A stretch of 64,000 nt of DNA, taken from Nostoc sp. NMS9 (GTDB taxonomy: Bacteria; Cyanobacteriota; Cyanobacteriia; Cyanobacteriales; Nostocaceae). A program made the position numbers and the translations under genes. Numbering within the stretch: the stretch's first letter is position 1; each line of letters starts with the position of its first letter. Positions 1-8,961 of this stretch are shown in pieces. Under the pieces are notes generated by a model. It did not search any database, was not told the origin of the DNA, and saw only the letters and a program-made list of their open reading frames with translations. The DNA lies in NCBI RefSeq assembly GCF_017114995.1, contig NZ_JABXKL010000002.1, positions 46,097 to 110,096 of the forward strand. The letters are read 5' to 3'.

Positions 1-646
1 AGGTGTCATCTGGGACAGTGAAGTTGAAGAGTATCTCTTCGGTGGCTTGTTGATCCTGAATTGCATTCGCTACCTCTGGAATACTTAGTACTGAAGCGTA
101 GGCTGCCATTACTTCTGGCTCAAACGCCAGAGCAGGAACAATTGCCCCCGTAGAAACTTCCAGTTCCCAGTCACCACCTAATGCAGTACTCCCCGTTAAG
201 TTATCAGACGCCGCTACTACTGCACCTGTCAATTCACTCAGGCGCTGTACAAATGCTTTACCTTGCTCTGTTTGCCCAACTTCGCAACCATACAATAGTA
301 GTTGTGCATCTGCACTCAAAACATTTGCCCAGTCCATGAGTTGCCAAGCATAATGGTTGAGGGTTTCGTAGCTGAGTTGACTCTTCCCCAGGTAGACTTG
401 CCCTGGTGCGCCGTGAGAAACAATGTGTAGGCTGTTGATTTTCCAATGAGTTGCCACCACTTGGCTAATTTGTTCAATGCCATTCTGGTCAGGATCTAAG
501 ACTACAACAGAGGTGTTCGGCAAGACACCTGCTACCAAACTTTGGTAGTTCTCAACCTGTGGGTCTATGAAAACCAGGTGAGTAGCAGGTATTTGCTCAT
601 ACAAGTCTTGAGTTGACTGGGTAGCGATCGCGATGGTGTCTGACAT
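1..646 (-). CDS. DUF4347-domain protein, 5' part only
   Basis: Translating leftward from the ATG at 644-646 gives an open frame of 215 codons that runs off the window edge. It starts MSDTIAIATQSTQDLYEQIP and carries the DUF4347 hallmarks: FIDPQVENY, the LHIVSHGAPG stretch and LLYGCEVGQ. In cyanobacteria DUF4347 is usually the N-terminal domain of very large secreted or surface proteins whose later parts hold cadherin, RTX or DUF4114 modules. Those lie outside this window, so full length and final role cannot be seen. A weak AAGAG precedes the ATG. Domain identity is from motif recall and is fairly sure; function is unknown. Confidence 0.8.
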   Translation of the reverse strand, partial: MSDTIAIATQSTQDLYEQIPATHLVFIDPQVENYQSLVAGVLPNTSVVVLDPDQNGIEQISQVVATHWKINSLHIVSHGAPGQVYLGKSQLSYETLNHYAWQLMDWANVLSADAQLLLYGCEVGQTEQGKAFVQRLSELTGAVVAASDNLTGSTALGGDWELEVSTGAIVPALAFEPEVMAAYASVLSIPEVANAIQDQQATEEILFNFTVPDDT

Positions 647-798
647 AATTACTCTTATTAATTAATAGTTTTTTCGTTGCAGCCGTTGCGTGCTATATCC
701 TGGAAATCACGTAGAAGCAGGATTTTTTTAGCATCGTGAAGGAGCCAATTATTAAACTTATATAAAAGGCTAATAGTTAACTTCAGTAAATTTACTGC

Positions 799-939
799 CT
801 AAACCTGCTGATCAATATTACCATTGCCATCGAAAATAGCATCAGGTCTGCCATCAATAATAATAAATGGTGCAAACAGAGAATCAGCTTTGAAAGTCCC
901 GGTGTAATTTGCTGTCCCTTGCTTATTCACCGTCAAAAA
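799..939 (-). pseudogene. Relic of a DUF4114-type C-terminal domain
   Basis: The minus strand has a 46-codon frame ending in TAG at 799-801. It reads FLTVNKQGTANYTGTF, then LFAPFIII, then IFDGNGNID. I recall the phrase 'L-T-V-N-x-Q-G-T-A-x-Y-T-G-T' followed by 'LFAPFII' from cyanobacterial DUF4114 domains. No start codon or longer domain is present, so this looks like the end of a decayed gene. Such domains often share proteins with DUF4347, whose gene starts just to the left. This is an inference from memory of the family. Confidence 0.5.
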
Positions 940-1035
940 ATGCCTGCAACACCCCCATGCACAGGTTTAGGACTTATCCAAAGGCTTTATTGGCGATCGC
1001 ATTTATACATAATATATAGTTGAAGTTATTACCCA

Positions 1036-1074
1036 CGCATAAAACAACCCCATCCCGGAAGCGAGATGAGGTTG
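1036..1074 (-). terminator. Probable intrinsic terminator of the NRPS-PKS operon
   Basis: On the minus strand, 1045-1074 forms a stem with arms CAACCTCATC and GATGGGGTTG (one G-T pair) and a 10-nt loop. A T-rich tail (TTTTAT) follows. It lies about 270 bp after the stop of the last cluster gene and before the next leftward gene. Confidence 0.55.
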
Positions 1075-1215
1075 GAAAGCTATAACTAAAACAAAATTCA
1101 GAAATAACTTTGATCGTCTACTTAAATTCAAAGAGTGACAAGCAAAACAGACTTCATGTATGGCTTATACCAATTCTGTATAAAGATGCGCCAAATTATA
1201 TAAATTATATAAGGA

Positions 1216-1248
1216 ACGAACCGCAAAGGGCGCAAAGGACACAAAGGA
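1216..1248. repeat. Dispersed CGCAAAGGA direct repeat
   Basis: About three imperfect copies of a 9-mer (CGCAAAGGA, CGCAAAGGG, CACAAAGGA) follow AACGAAC. The same element recurs at 57150-57182, where it forms the end of livM. Such STRR-type elements are scattered in Nostocales genomes. Confidence 0.65.
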
Positions 1249-1344
1249 AGAAAGAAAATTTGGCGCAGCCTCACAAAGAAATGGTATTAGAGACTTAAGT
1301 TTTGTACCTCACTGAGTGAAATATTCTTATAAGTCTAAAAAGAT

Positions 1345-4300
1345 TTAGATTTCTGCAATAATTTGATCTATGCAAGCCTTCATTTTGTCAGACACAGATC
1401 GTACATAGGGTTCTTTAAAAATGGAATTATGAATCCCAGAAATATCATAGATATCCACTCCCCCTAATGCCAATTTACCCCAACCCATTTTGGCATCAGC
1501 CTCCCGTTGTCCAACTACAAGACCATCTTCTGTTCGGAATATGGTTGCTCGACCGGAGTAAACTGTTAGAATATATTTTCTGAGCGCTTGTCTGATGGCC
1601 TCTTCCACCATGTATTTGCGGCTGGAGTAAGGTAAGGGGCGTCTGATAATCAGGTGAAAGTGAAAGACAATCCGCCAGAGTATCTCTTTGATCTGATACT
1701 TAAGCCGCTCTGTATTTCCTTTTACTTGCTTAATAACATAGTTAAATGCAATTTCTAAAAGACTCTTCCAATTGTGAGAGGCTGGTTTTTGCAATGGTAA
1801 AGATTCAGTATTTATTGAGCCATAGGTATCAAATAAAACCAGCAAAGCTACTTTCTTACCTTGCATGGCCAATTGCCGAGCCATCTCGTAAGCAATTATA
1901 CCCCCAGAGGAGTATCCGCCAATTAAATAAGGCTCATGGGGCTGAATAGTCTGGATTTGTTGAATGTAGTGTGCTGCCATCTTTTCAATCCGGGTATATG
2001 GAAGCTGTTTTCCATCTAACCCTTTTGGTTGTAGTCCATAAAATGGTTGATCCGATCCTAAATGCACTGCCAATTCACGGAAACGCAGAACTTCTCCACC
2101 CAAACCATGTACACAGAAAAAAGGAGGTCTAGAACCGTTGGGCTGAATAGCTACTAAAGATGACCAAGGAATTGATTTTTCAGACTTGATATCATCTATT
2201 GGTGCCGCCGCAACCCCAGATTTGGAGCATCTTTCTCGCTCAACAATATTAGCTAATTGCTCAATAGTTGGGGCTTGCAAGAGGATAGATAGAGCTAAGT
2301 TTTTGCCTGCAATCTTTTCAATCTCAGAAAACAGACGTACTGCCAGCAGTGAGTGTCCACCCAAATCAAAAAAGTTGTCTGTTATTCCAATCGGATGAAT
2401 TCCTAAAACATTTTCCCAGATTTCTGTTAATTGAAGTTGTAATGGATTTTCTGCTGTAGCAAATATTTTTTCTATTTTAGAATTAGTTGGATTAAACGCA
2501 GATAAGGCTTTGCGATCAACTTGACCATTAGCATTCAATGGTAGAGAATCAACTATGAAAAAGGCAGAAGGCAACAAATGTTCAGGTAACTTTTGCTGGA
2601 GAAAACTCAGTAGTTGCTTACTTCCAAAAGTCTCCCCTTCTTTAGGGACAACATAAGCAACTAAACCTTTATCCCCAGGAACATATTCTTTGGCAATCAC
2701 CACAGTTTTTTGCACGCCTGGATATTGACCCAAAATTGTTTCAATTTCAGCCAACTCAATGCGAAAGCCGCGAATTTTTACCTGATTGTCTAAGCGGCCC
2801 AGAAACTCAATATTGCCGTCACTTAAGTAGCGTCCTAAATCACCAGTTCTGTAAAGGTATGCCCCAGATTCGCTGCTAAAGGGATTGGGGATAAATTTCC
2901 CAGATGTTAATTCGAGACGATTAAAGTAGCCTTGGGTAACACCGATACCGCTGATGTAGATTTCACCAGTTACGCCAATAGGGAGGAGTTGCGATCGCCG
3001 ATCGAGAATGTAGATTTGGGTATTGGCGATCGCTTTTCCTATAGGAATTTCTGACCGAGTGTTACTGGCTTCAGTTGCAGTTTCCGGATCGTAAACCGTT
3101 GCAGTTAAAGTTGTTTCTAGCGATCCATAAGCATTCAGCCAGCGTACTTGCTTGCCAAGTTTTTCTACCCAAGTTAGATAAGCATGGCGTGAGACTTTTT
3201 CACCACCAACCATAACTAAGCGCAAGCTGGCTGGCAAGGTTTGTGGAGATACAGATGGCTCTTTAACTAACTCATACCAAAAAGCAGTAGGTAAATTGAC
3301 AACGGTAATCTGTTGTTGAGCAATAAATGGGAAAAACTGCGTCGTCGAGTTTTGTAGCTCTTGAGACTGGAGAACTGTGGTAGCACCAGTAATCCAACTG
3401 GGGAAAAGTGATTCAAGGAAAGTATCGCAGCTGATACTAGGTATAAGTAGTAGGCGATCGCTCTGGTTCAACTCCCAAGTTTCGCTAATTGCCAAGCTGT
3501 GGCTGACAAGATTACGGTGGGTAATAGCTATACCGTTGGGTTTTCCATTGCAGCCGGACACATACATTACACAGGCGAGAGTCCGAACTGTGCCATAACT
3601 TTCTGGATTTTCAGTCACGTGTACGGCAATAACTTCCCAATCACTATCCAAACAGATAGCTTGTGCCTGATGCTCAGAGAGATTCTGAACCAATGAGCTT
3701 TGGGTTAACACCAAAGATATTTGGGCATCTTCTAAAATGACAGCCAGACCATCTTGCCCAGATGTCGGAGCAATCGGTACGTAAGTTCCACCGACTTTCA
3801 AAATACCCAACAGCCCCACAATCATCTCCAGGGAAGGCTCTAGATAAAGACCGATGAGTACCCCCGATTCTACCCCTAAAGTTTGCAGATAGTAGGCTAG
3901 TTGATTTGCCCGCTGGTTAAGTTCCTGATAAGTTAGTTGCTGATTTTCAAAACTTACTGCAATATTATTTGGAGTTTCTTTAGCTTGAGTTTCAAACCAC
4001 TGATGAATACAAGTATCCTGGGGATAATCAGCTTGTTTGCTACTCCACTCAACTAACAATTGATGTTGTTCAGGTGCTGTCAACAGGGGTAATTCAGCAA
4101 TCGGCCGATCAAGATTAGCAACAATACCTTCGAGTAAAGTTTTGAAGTGTCCCAACATCCCCTCTATTGTACTGGCATCAAACATCTCGGCATTGTAATC
4201 AAATACCATACCCAAACCATTATCTTGTTCCCGCAAGACCAATGTCAGATCGTATTTGGTCTTGCCATGATAGATGTAGCCAAATAGAGATGTGATAGTC

Positions 4301-5640
4301 AAATCAGGTAGTTGCACTGATGCCATGCCACGACCATTTGACCAAGGAGGATTGAGGGAGAATTTTACTTGGAACAGGGGCGAACTATTGCGACTTCGCT
4401 GTTCTGGTCTAAGTTCTTCAATTAGCTTTTCAAAGGGTAGGTCTTGATGGGTATAAGCTTCTAAACAATCCTTACGCACTCGGTCTAATAATTCTCGGAA
4501 AGTTGGGTTAAGAGCAAAGTTACTCCGTAGTACAAGAGTATTAGAAAAAAATCCAATCAGCCCCTCGGTTTCAACTTGTCCTCGACCTGCACTTGCAAAG
4601 CTAATTAGTAGGTCTTCTTGTCCAGAATAACGGTAGAGCAATAGTTCAAATGCTGCCAGTAGAGTCATGAACAGGGTGACACCCCATTTTTGACTCAGGT
4701 CTTTCAGGGCATGGTTCAGCGCCTTTGATAGCAGTAGGGCCGCGCGATCGCCTCGATAGGTTTGCACACTTTGAGGACGGGGGCGATCGTAAGGTAACTC
4801 AATGATCGGTAAATTGCCTTCTAACTTTTGCTTCCAGTAGTTTACCTGTGACTCTAAAACCTCTCCCTGAAGCCATTGATATTGCCAATTGGTAAAATCA
4901 GCATACTGTACTGGTAAGGGAGTTAAAGGAGAAGCTTTTCCCACCGACAATGCTTTATAGATGGTAGTGAAGTCTTGATAGAACAGATCGGACGAAGCTC
5001 CATCACAAACTATGCAGTGCATATTCCAAATTAGCAGATGCTCGCGATCGCTTAACTGGAGCAGTAACACCCGCAAAATCGGTCCATTACCTAAATCGAA
5101 GGGTTGATGAGCTTCTTTAGTTGCTAGTAGGTGAGCTTCCGCCTCTCGTTGTTCATCTGGTACTTGCCGCAAGTCAATTATTGGCAATGTCAAGGAAACA
5201 TCGGTAGCAATGACTTGAGTAGGCTTGCCATTCACTGCTGGAAAAGTTGTCCGCAGGACTTCATGGCGACGGACGACTTCTCTCAAACTTTCCTTTAAGA
5301 CAGCAACATTGAGATTCCCTGTAAAACGCACGACAACTGGCATATTATTTGAGGAACTATCAGGTTCAAACTGATGGAGGAACCATATCCGTTGCTGACC
5401 AAAGGAAAGCGGTAAGTTACCATTCCGTTCACAAGCGACAATTGGGGGAATCTGTGAACTGGCGGCTGTGTTAATTTGTCGGAGAAAGTTGATGATTTCG
5501 GCTTTTTGAGTTTTTAACTCGGTTAGCAATTCTGGTGTGAGACTATCTTTTGCGGCCCGATAGCGTAAGCGTTCGCCCTCTAGCCAAAGTTTGACATCGC
5601 GCTGACGTAGCTCAGATAGTAGTTCATCTAATGTTTTCAT
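1345..5640 (-). CDS. Terminal NRPS: docking-C-A-PCP-thioesterase, C and A degenerate
   Basis: A 1431-aa protein that should end the assembly line. Residues 1-52 match TubC-type docking domains (LWLEGERLRYR). A condensation domain spans about 75-510, an adenylation domain about 540-1050, a carrier domain about 1065-1130 (Ser1097 in GGHSL) and a thioesterase about 1165-1420 (Ser1244 in GYSSG). Core residues are missing. The C-domain HHxxxDG reads HCIVCDG, with the catalytic second His replaced by Cys209. The A3 loop reads YVSGCNGKPNG, lacking the usual Thr, Ser and Lys. A5 is NAYGSLE instead of NxYGPTE. The A10 lysine of NGKVDR is Gln1040. Carrier and thioesterase motifs look intact. The module may serve only as PCP-TE, may be loaded in trans, or the gene may be decaying. 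Its ATG overlaps the preceding gene's stop by 4 nt, implying coupled translation. Confidence 0.9.
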   Translation of the reverse strand: MKTLDELLSELRQRDVKLWLEGERLRYRAAKDSLTPELLTELKTQKAEIINFLRQINTAASSQIPPIVACERNGNLPLSFGQQRIWFLHQFEPDSSSNNMPVVVRFTGNLNVAVLKESLREVVRRHEVLRTTFPAVNGKPTQVIATDVSLTLPIIDLRQVPDEQREAEAHLLATKEAHQPFDLGNGPILRVLLLQLSDREHLLIWNMHCIVCDGASSDLFYQDFTTIYKALSVGKASPLTPLPVQYADFTNWQYQWLQGEVLESQVNYWKQKLEGNLPIIELPYDRPRPQSVQTYRGDRAALLLSKALNHALKDLSQKWGVTLFMTLLAAFELLLYRYSGQEDLLISFASAGRGQVETEGLIGFFSNTLVLRSNFALNPTFRELLDRVRKDCLEAYTHQDLPFEKLIEELRPEQRSRNSSPLFQVKFSLNPPWSNGRGMASVQLPDLTITSLFGYIYHGKTKYDLTLVLREQDNGLGMVFDYNAEMFDASTIEGMLGHFKTLLEGIVANLDRPIAELPLLTAPEQHQLLVEWSSKQADYPQDTCIHQWFETQAKETPNNIAVSFENQQLTYQELNQRANQLAYYLQTLGVESGVLIGLYLEPSLEMIVGLLGILKVGGTYVPIAPTSGQDGLAVILEDAQISLVLTQSSLVQNLSEHQAQAICLDSDWEVIAVHVTENPESYGTVRTLACVMYVSGCNGKPNGIAITHRNLVSHSLAISETWELNQSDRLLLIPSISCDTFLESLFPSWITGATTVLQSQELQNSTTQFFPFIAQQQITVVNLPTAFWYELVKEPSVSPQTLPASLRLVMVGGEKVSRHAYLTWVEKLGKQVRWLNAYGSLETTLTATVYDPETATEASNTRSEIPIGKAIANTQIYILDRRSQLLPIGVTGEIYISGIGVTQGYFNRLELTSGKFIPNPFSSESGAYLYRTGDLGRYLSDGNIEFLGRLDNQVKIRGFRIELAEIETILGQYPGVQKTVVIAKEYVPGDKGLVAYVVPKEGETFGSKQLLSFLQQKLPEHLLPSAFFIVDSLPLNANGQVDRKALSAFNPTNSKIEKIFATAENPLQLQLTEIWENVLGIHPIGITDNFFDLGGHSLLAVRLFSEIEKIAGKNLALSILLQAPTIEQLANIVERERCSKSGVAAAPIDDIKSEKSIPWSSLVAIQPNGSRPPFFCVHGLGGEVLRFRELAVHLGSDQPFYGLQPKGLDGKQLPYTRIEKMAAHYIQQIQTIQPHEPYLIGGYSSGGIIAYEMARQLAMQGKKVALLVLFDTYGSINTESLPLQKPASHNWKSLLEIAFNYVIKQVKGNTERLKYQIKEILWRIVFHFHLIIRRPLPYSSRKYMVEEAIRQALRKYILTVYSGRATIFRTEDGLVVGQREADAKMGWGKLALGGVDIYDISGIHNSIFKEPYVRSVSDKMKACIDQIIAEI

Positions 5641-8600
5641 AGCTCACCTTCCTCGTAATCATCAGCTGTTTCACTCTCAGCAGCTTGAACACCTTGGGTT
5701 GCCCACCGCAGAGTTTCCACTCGTTCAGCCAAATCCGCTACCGTTGGTAATTCAAATAAATTGGACATCAAAATTTCTGCTTGCAAAGCTTGGCGCACTC
5801 GAGAAACCACTTGAATTCCTAGTAGAGAATATCCACCCAATTCAAAAAAGTTGTCGTTAATCCCAACTTGCTTGACATTAAGAACCTGCGCCCAGATATC
5901 TGCTATCTGCTGTTCAATGGGAGTGCGGGGCGCTACATAATTTGCCTCCAGTTCTGGGCGGGAAGCATCTGGCTGTGGCAATGCCTTGCGATCGACTTTG
6001 CCATTGGGGGTTAACGGCATAGCTTCTAGTGCCATAAAGATTGTTGGCACCATAAAGTCAGGAAGTTGTTGTTTCAAAAATCGACGCAATTGCGAAATCA
6101 CTTCCAAGCTATCTTGACCAGTTTCAGCAACAATATAACCGACTAAACTAGTCTCATTAGGAGTGTCTTCTCGAACAATAACAACGGCTTCTTTTACTTC
6201 TGGATGTTGCAAGAGTGCGGTTTCAATCTCACCCAATTCTATGCGGAAACCACGTAATTTTACCTGATAGTCGATACGACCCAAGTATTCAATATGTCCA
6301 TCTGGTAAATAACGAGCTAAATCTCCAGTTTTGTATAAGCGCGATTTAGGGTTTGGGCTAAAGGGATTAGAAATAAATCTTTCAGCAGTAAGTTCAGGAC
6401 GATTTAGATATCCTCTTGCTAATCCTTCGCCACCAATATACAACTCACCTGATATACCAATGGGAACGGGTTGTAAATGGGAGTCTAAAATGTAAGTTTG
6501 CGTATTAGCTAGAGGGCAACCAATGCTTATTGGTTTATTTGTCGTTGTCACCTTGTAGCCTGTTGACCAAATCGTTGTTTCTGTAGGCCCGTAGAGGTTC
6601 CACAGACAAGCTCCCTTCGGTAATAATTGATTTGCAAGGTCTCTAGGTAAGGCTTCGCCTGTGGAAATCATCTTCAGTTGAGGACTACCTTGCCATCCGG
6701 CTGCCAGTAATAGCCGCCAAGTAACTGGTGTCGGTTGCATAAAGGTTGCCCCGGAGGTGGTTAGGGCTTTTAACAGTTGAGTACCATCAGCCGCAACTTC
6801 ACGGCTCACCAACACCAACTTCGCACCTACAGACAGAGGTAGAAAAATTTCTGAAACGGCAATATCAAAGGATAGGCTAGTAACAGAGAGGAGAGTATCC
6901 TCAGCGGTTAAACCGGGTTCTTTAGCGATCGCATTTAGGAGATTAACAGCACTCTGATGTTGAATTTGAACGCCTTTCGGTTGACCTGTCGAGCCAGATG
7001 TATAGATGACGTAGGCTAAGTTATTGCCAGTGACGTTATGTGTAGGGTTATCCAACCCATAATCTCTGGATTGCCAGTTGTTATCAAGGCAAACAATCTC
7101 TGCTTGATGGTTGGGTAGCCCCGATTTTAGCTTCTCCTGCGTTAGTAGCACTGATACTTGAGCATCTTGCAACATGAAAGCTAAACGTTCTTGAGGATAA
7201 GCATAATCTAATGGTACATAAGCTCCCCCGGCTTTGAGAATGCCTAAAACTCCTATAACCATTTCCAAACTGCGCTCGACACACAGGCCAACTAGAACTT
7301 CTGACCCGACTCCTAAGCTTTGGAGATAATGGGCTAGCTGATTGGCTCGCTGATTCAGTTCGCGGTAGCTAATTTGTTCATTTTCAAAAACTACAGCGAT
7401 CGCATCTGGAGTCTTCTCCACTTGAGTTTCAAACAGCTGGTGAATGCAGATATCTTCGGGATAAGCTGTTTGAGTATTGTTCCATGTTGCTAATAACTGT
7501 TGCTCAACTGCTGGCAAAATTGGCAATTTAGCAATAATTTGATTAGGGTTAGCAACTATGCCCAATAACAAAGTTTCAAACTCTGCCATCCGGCGGCGGA
7601 TAGTATCAGCGTCAAATAAATTAGTGTTGTACTGACATTCTAGGATAAGTTCACCATGCAATTCCGTAGCATTGATAAACAGTTCAAAATTCTCGAATGC
7701 GCGGGGATTGGAGAAAAATTCTACCTCTAAATCGATAAAGGGAAGTCGATCGCTGTCTAAGGCTTGATCGACATTAAATATAATTGGTACTAAGGGAATG
7801 CGGCTAGAATCCCGTGGCAATACTAATTTTTTGACCAGACTACCAAAGGTAAATTGTTGATGGTCATAAGCATCTAAGACAGCTGAACGCCGCGTTTGCA
7901 AGTAGTCGCTGAAAGATTTTTCGCCATTAATCTGGCTACGCAAGGGTAATAAATTTACACAGTGACCTACGAGATTATATTGCCCTAAAGCAGCTTGTCC
8001 GGCGGCTGGAATACCAACAACCAAGTCGTTTTGTCCTGTGAGACGGTGTAGCCAAACCTCAAATCCTCCCAGGATGGTGGTCATAAAGCTACAACCGAGT
8101 TTTGTTCCTAGTTGTTTCAGGTTGGCAACTAGTTCAGAATTTAAATGCCAATCTTCGCGGGCGGCATTAAAGGTTCTGAGTGGGGGACGAGGGCGATCGC
8201 TAGGGAAATCCAGTATAGGTACAGAGTCAGCGAATTGTTCCAACCAATATTTTTCTGTGGCGATCGCTTCTGGACTATCTGCCTCTTCTTCCTGCAAAAT
8301 CGCATATTCACTTAAGTAGTCTGGTTCTTCTAATTCAGGAACAATACCCTGTTGCAAGCCAGAATAAAGTTTACCCAAATCTGGCATCAGCACTGCCCAA
8401 GACCAACCATCACAAATAATATGATGGGCTGTCAAAATAGCTAGATGCTCCTGCGGCTGCAATTTAACAATTTTTCCCCGAAATAGCGGCCCATGTTCCA
8501 AATCAAAAGGTTGCTCTACCTCTTGTCGCCAGATACTAACTAATTTTTCCTGTTGTTCCTGTGGTTCCAGGTTAGAAAGTTCAATAATAGGAATTTCAAT

Positions 8601-8903
8601 TTGTCGAGAAGCAACAATGCAGAGTGTATTGCCATCGGTACTAAAAGTTGTCCGTAGTGCTTCATGACGTTGTACTAATTTTTCCACCGCAGACTGGAAA
8701 ACTTTGACATCAAGTTCGCCTTTTAGTCGCAGAGATTGAGACTCGTTATAAGCACAATTGGCAGCATCGCCCATTTGCACAGAAGCCCAAATTTCTTTTT
8801 GTGATTCTGTGGCGGGGGCGGTTAGAAGTAATTCTCCATCTGCAAATGGATCAAAATCAACCGCAGTTAATGTCGATTGGTAATCTACAGGTGATAAGGT
8901 CAT
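5637..8903 (-). CDS. NRPS module: condensation-adenylation-carrier
   Basis: A 1088-aa single extension module. The condensation domain (about 25-450) has the intact HHIICDG motif. The adenylation domain (about 470-965) has the intact YTSGSTGQPKG loop, NLYGPTE and NGKVDRKAL. The carrier site is GGYSL. Aligning by eye with GrsA gives the pocket D-I-S-M-I-T-L-I-W-K. I do not recall a substrate for it, so the amino acid is undetermined. There is no epimerase or thioesterase. The C-terminus is strongly acidic (ETADDYEEGEL), which fits a short linear motif for the TubC-type docking domain on the next protein. It is followed with a 4-nt overlap by the terminal NRPS gene. Confidence 0.92.
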   Translation of the reverse strand: MTLSPVDYQSTLTAVDFDPFADGELLLTAPATESQKEIWASVQMGDAANCAYNESQSLRLKGELDVKVFQSAVEKLVQRHEALRTTFSTDGNTLCIVASRQIEIPIIELSNLEPQEQQEKLVSIWRQEVEQPFDLEHGPLFRGKIVKLQPQEHLAILTAHHIICDGWSWAVLMPDLGKLYSGLQQGIVPELEEPDYLSEYAILQEEEADSPEAIATEKYWLEQFADSVPILDFPSDRPRPPLRTFNAAREDWHLNSELVANLKQLGTKLGCSFMTTILGGFEVWLHRLTGQNDLVVGIPAAGQAALGQYNLVGHCVNLLPLRSQINGEKSFSDYLQTRRSAVLDAYDHQQFTFGSLVKKLVLPRDSSRIPLVPIIFNVDQALDSDRLPFIDLEVEFFSNPRAFENFELFINATELHGELILECQYNTNLFDADTIRRRMAEFETLLLGIVANPNQIIAKLPILPAVEQQLLATWNNTQTAYPEDICIHQLFETQVEKTPDAIAVVFENEQISYRELNQRANQLAHYLQSLGVGSEVLVGLCVERSLEMVIGVLGILKAGGAYVPLDYAYPQERLAFMLQDAQVSVLLTQEKLKSGLPNHQAEIVCLDNNWQSRDYGLDNPTHNVTGNNLAYVIYTSGSTGQPKGVQIQHQSAVNLLNAIAKEPGLTAEDTLLSVTSLSFDIAVSEIFLPLSVGAKLVLVSREVAADGTQLLKALTTSGATFMQPTPVTWRLLLAAGWQGSPQLKMISTGEALPRDLANQLLPKGACLWNLYGPTETTIWSTGYKVTTTNKPISIGCPLANTQTYILDSHLQPVPIGISGELYIGGEGLARGYLNRPELTAERFISNPFSPNPKSRLYKTGDLARYLPDGHIEYLGRIDYQVKLRGFRIELGEIETALLQHPEVKEAVVIVREDTPNETSLVGYIVAETGQDSLEVISQLRRFLKQQLPDFMVPTIFMALEAMPLTPNGKVDRKALPQPDASRPELEANYVAPRTPIEQQIADIWAQVLNVKQVGINDNFFELGGYSLLGIQVVSRVRQALQAEILMSNLFELPTVADLAERVETLRWATQGVQAAESETADDYEEGEL

Positions 8904-8961
8904 AAAACTCTATTATTTTCTCAGTTTATTGAATGTGGATAAATCTCAATCTTTTTTAAAA

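Larger units (their letters stand above)
647..1344. other. Intergenic region with gene relic, terminator and repeat
   Basis: About 700 bp between the DUF4347 gene and the end of the NRPS cluster. It holds an AT-rich leader for the DUF4347 gene, a short coding relic (799-939), a hairpin terminator (1045-1074) and a dispersed direct repeat (1216-1248). I see no intact gene. Confidence 0.6.
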
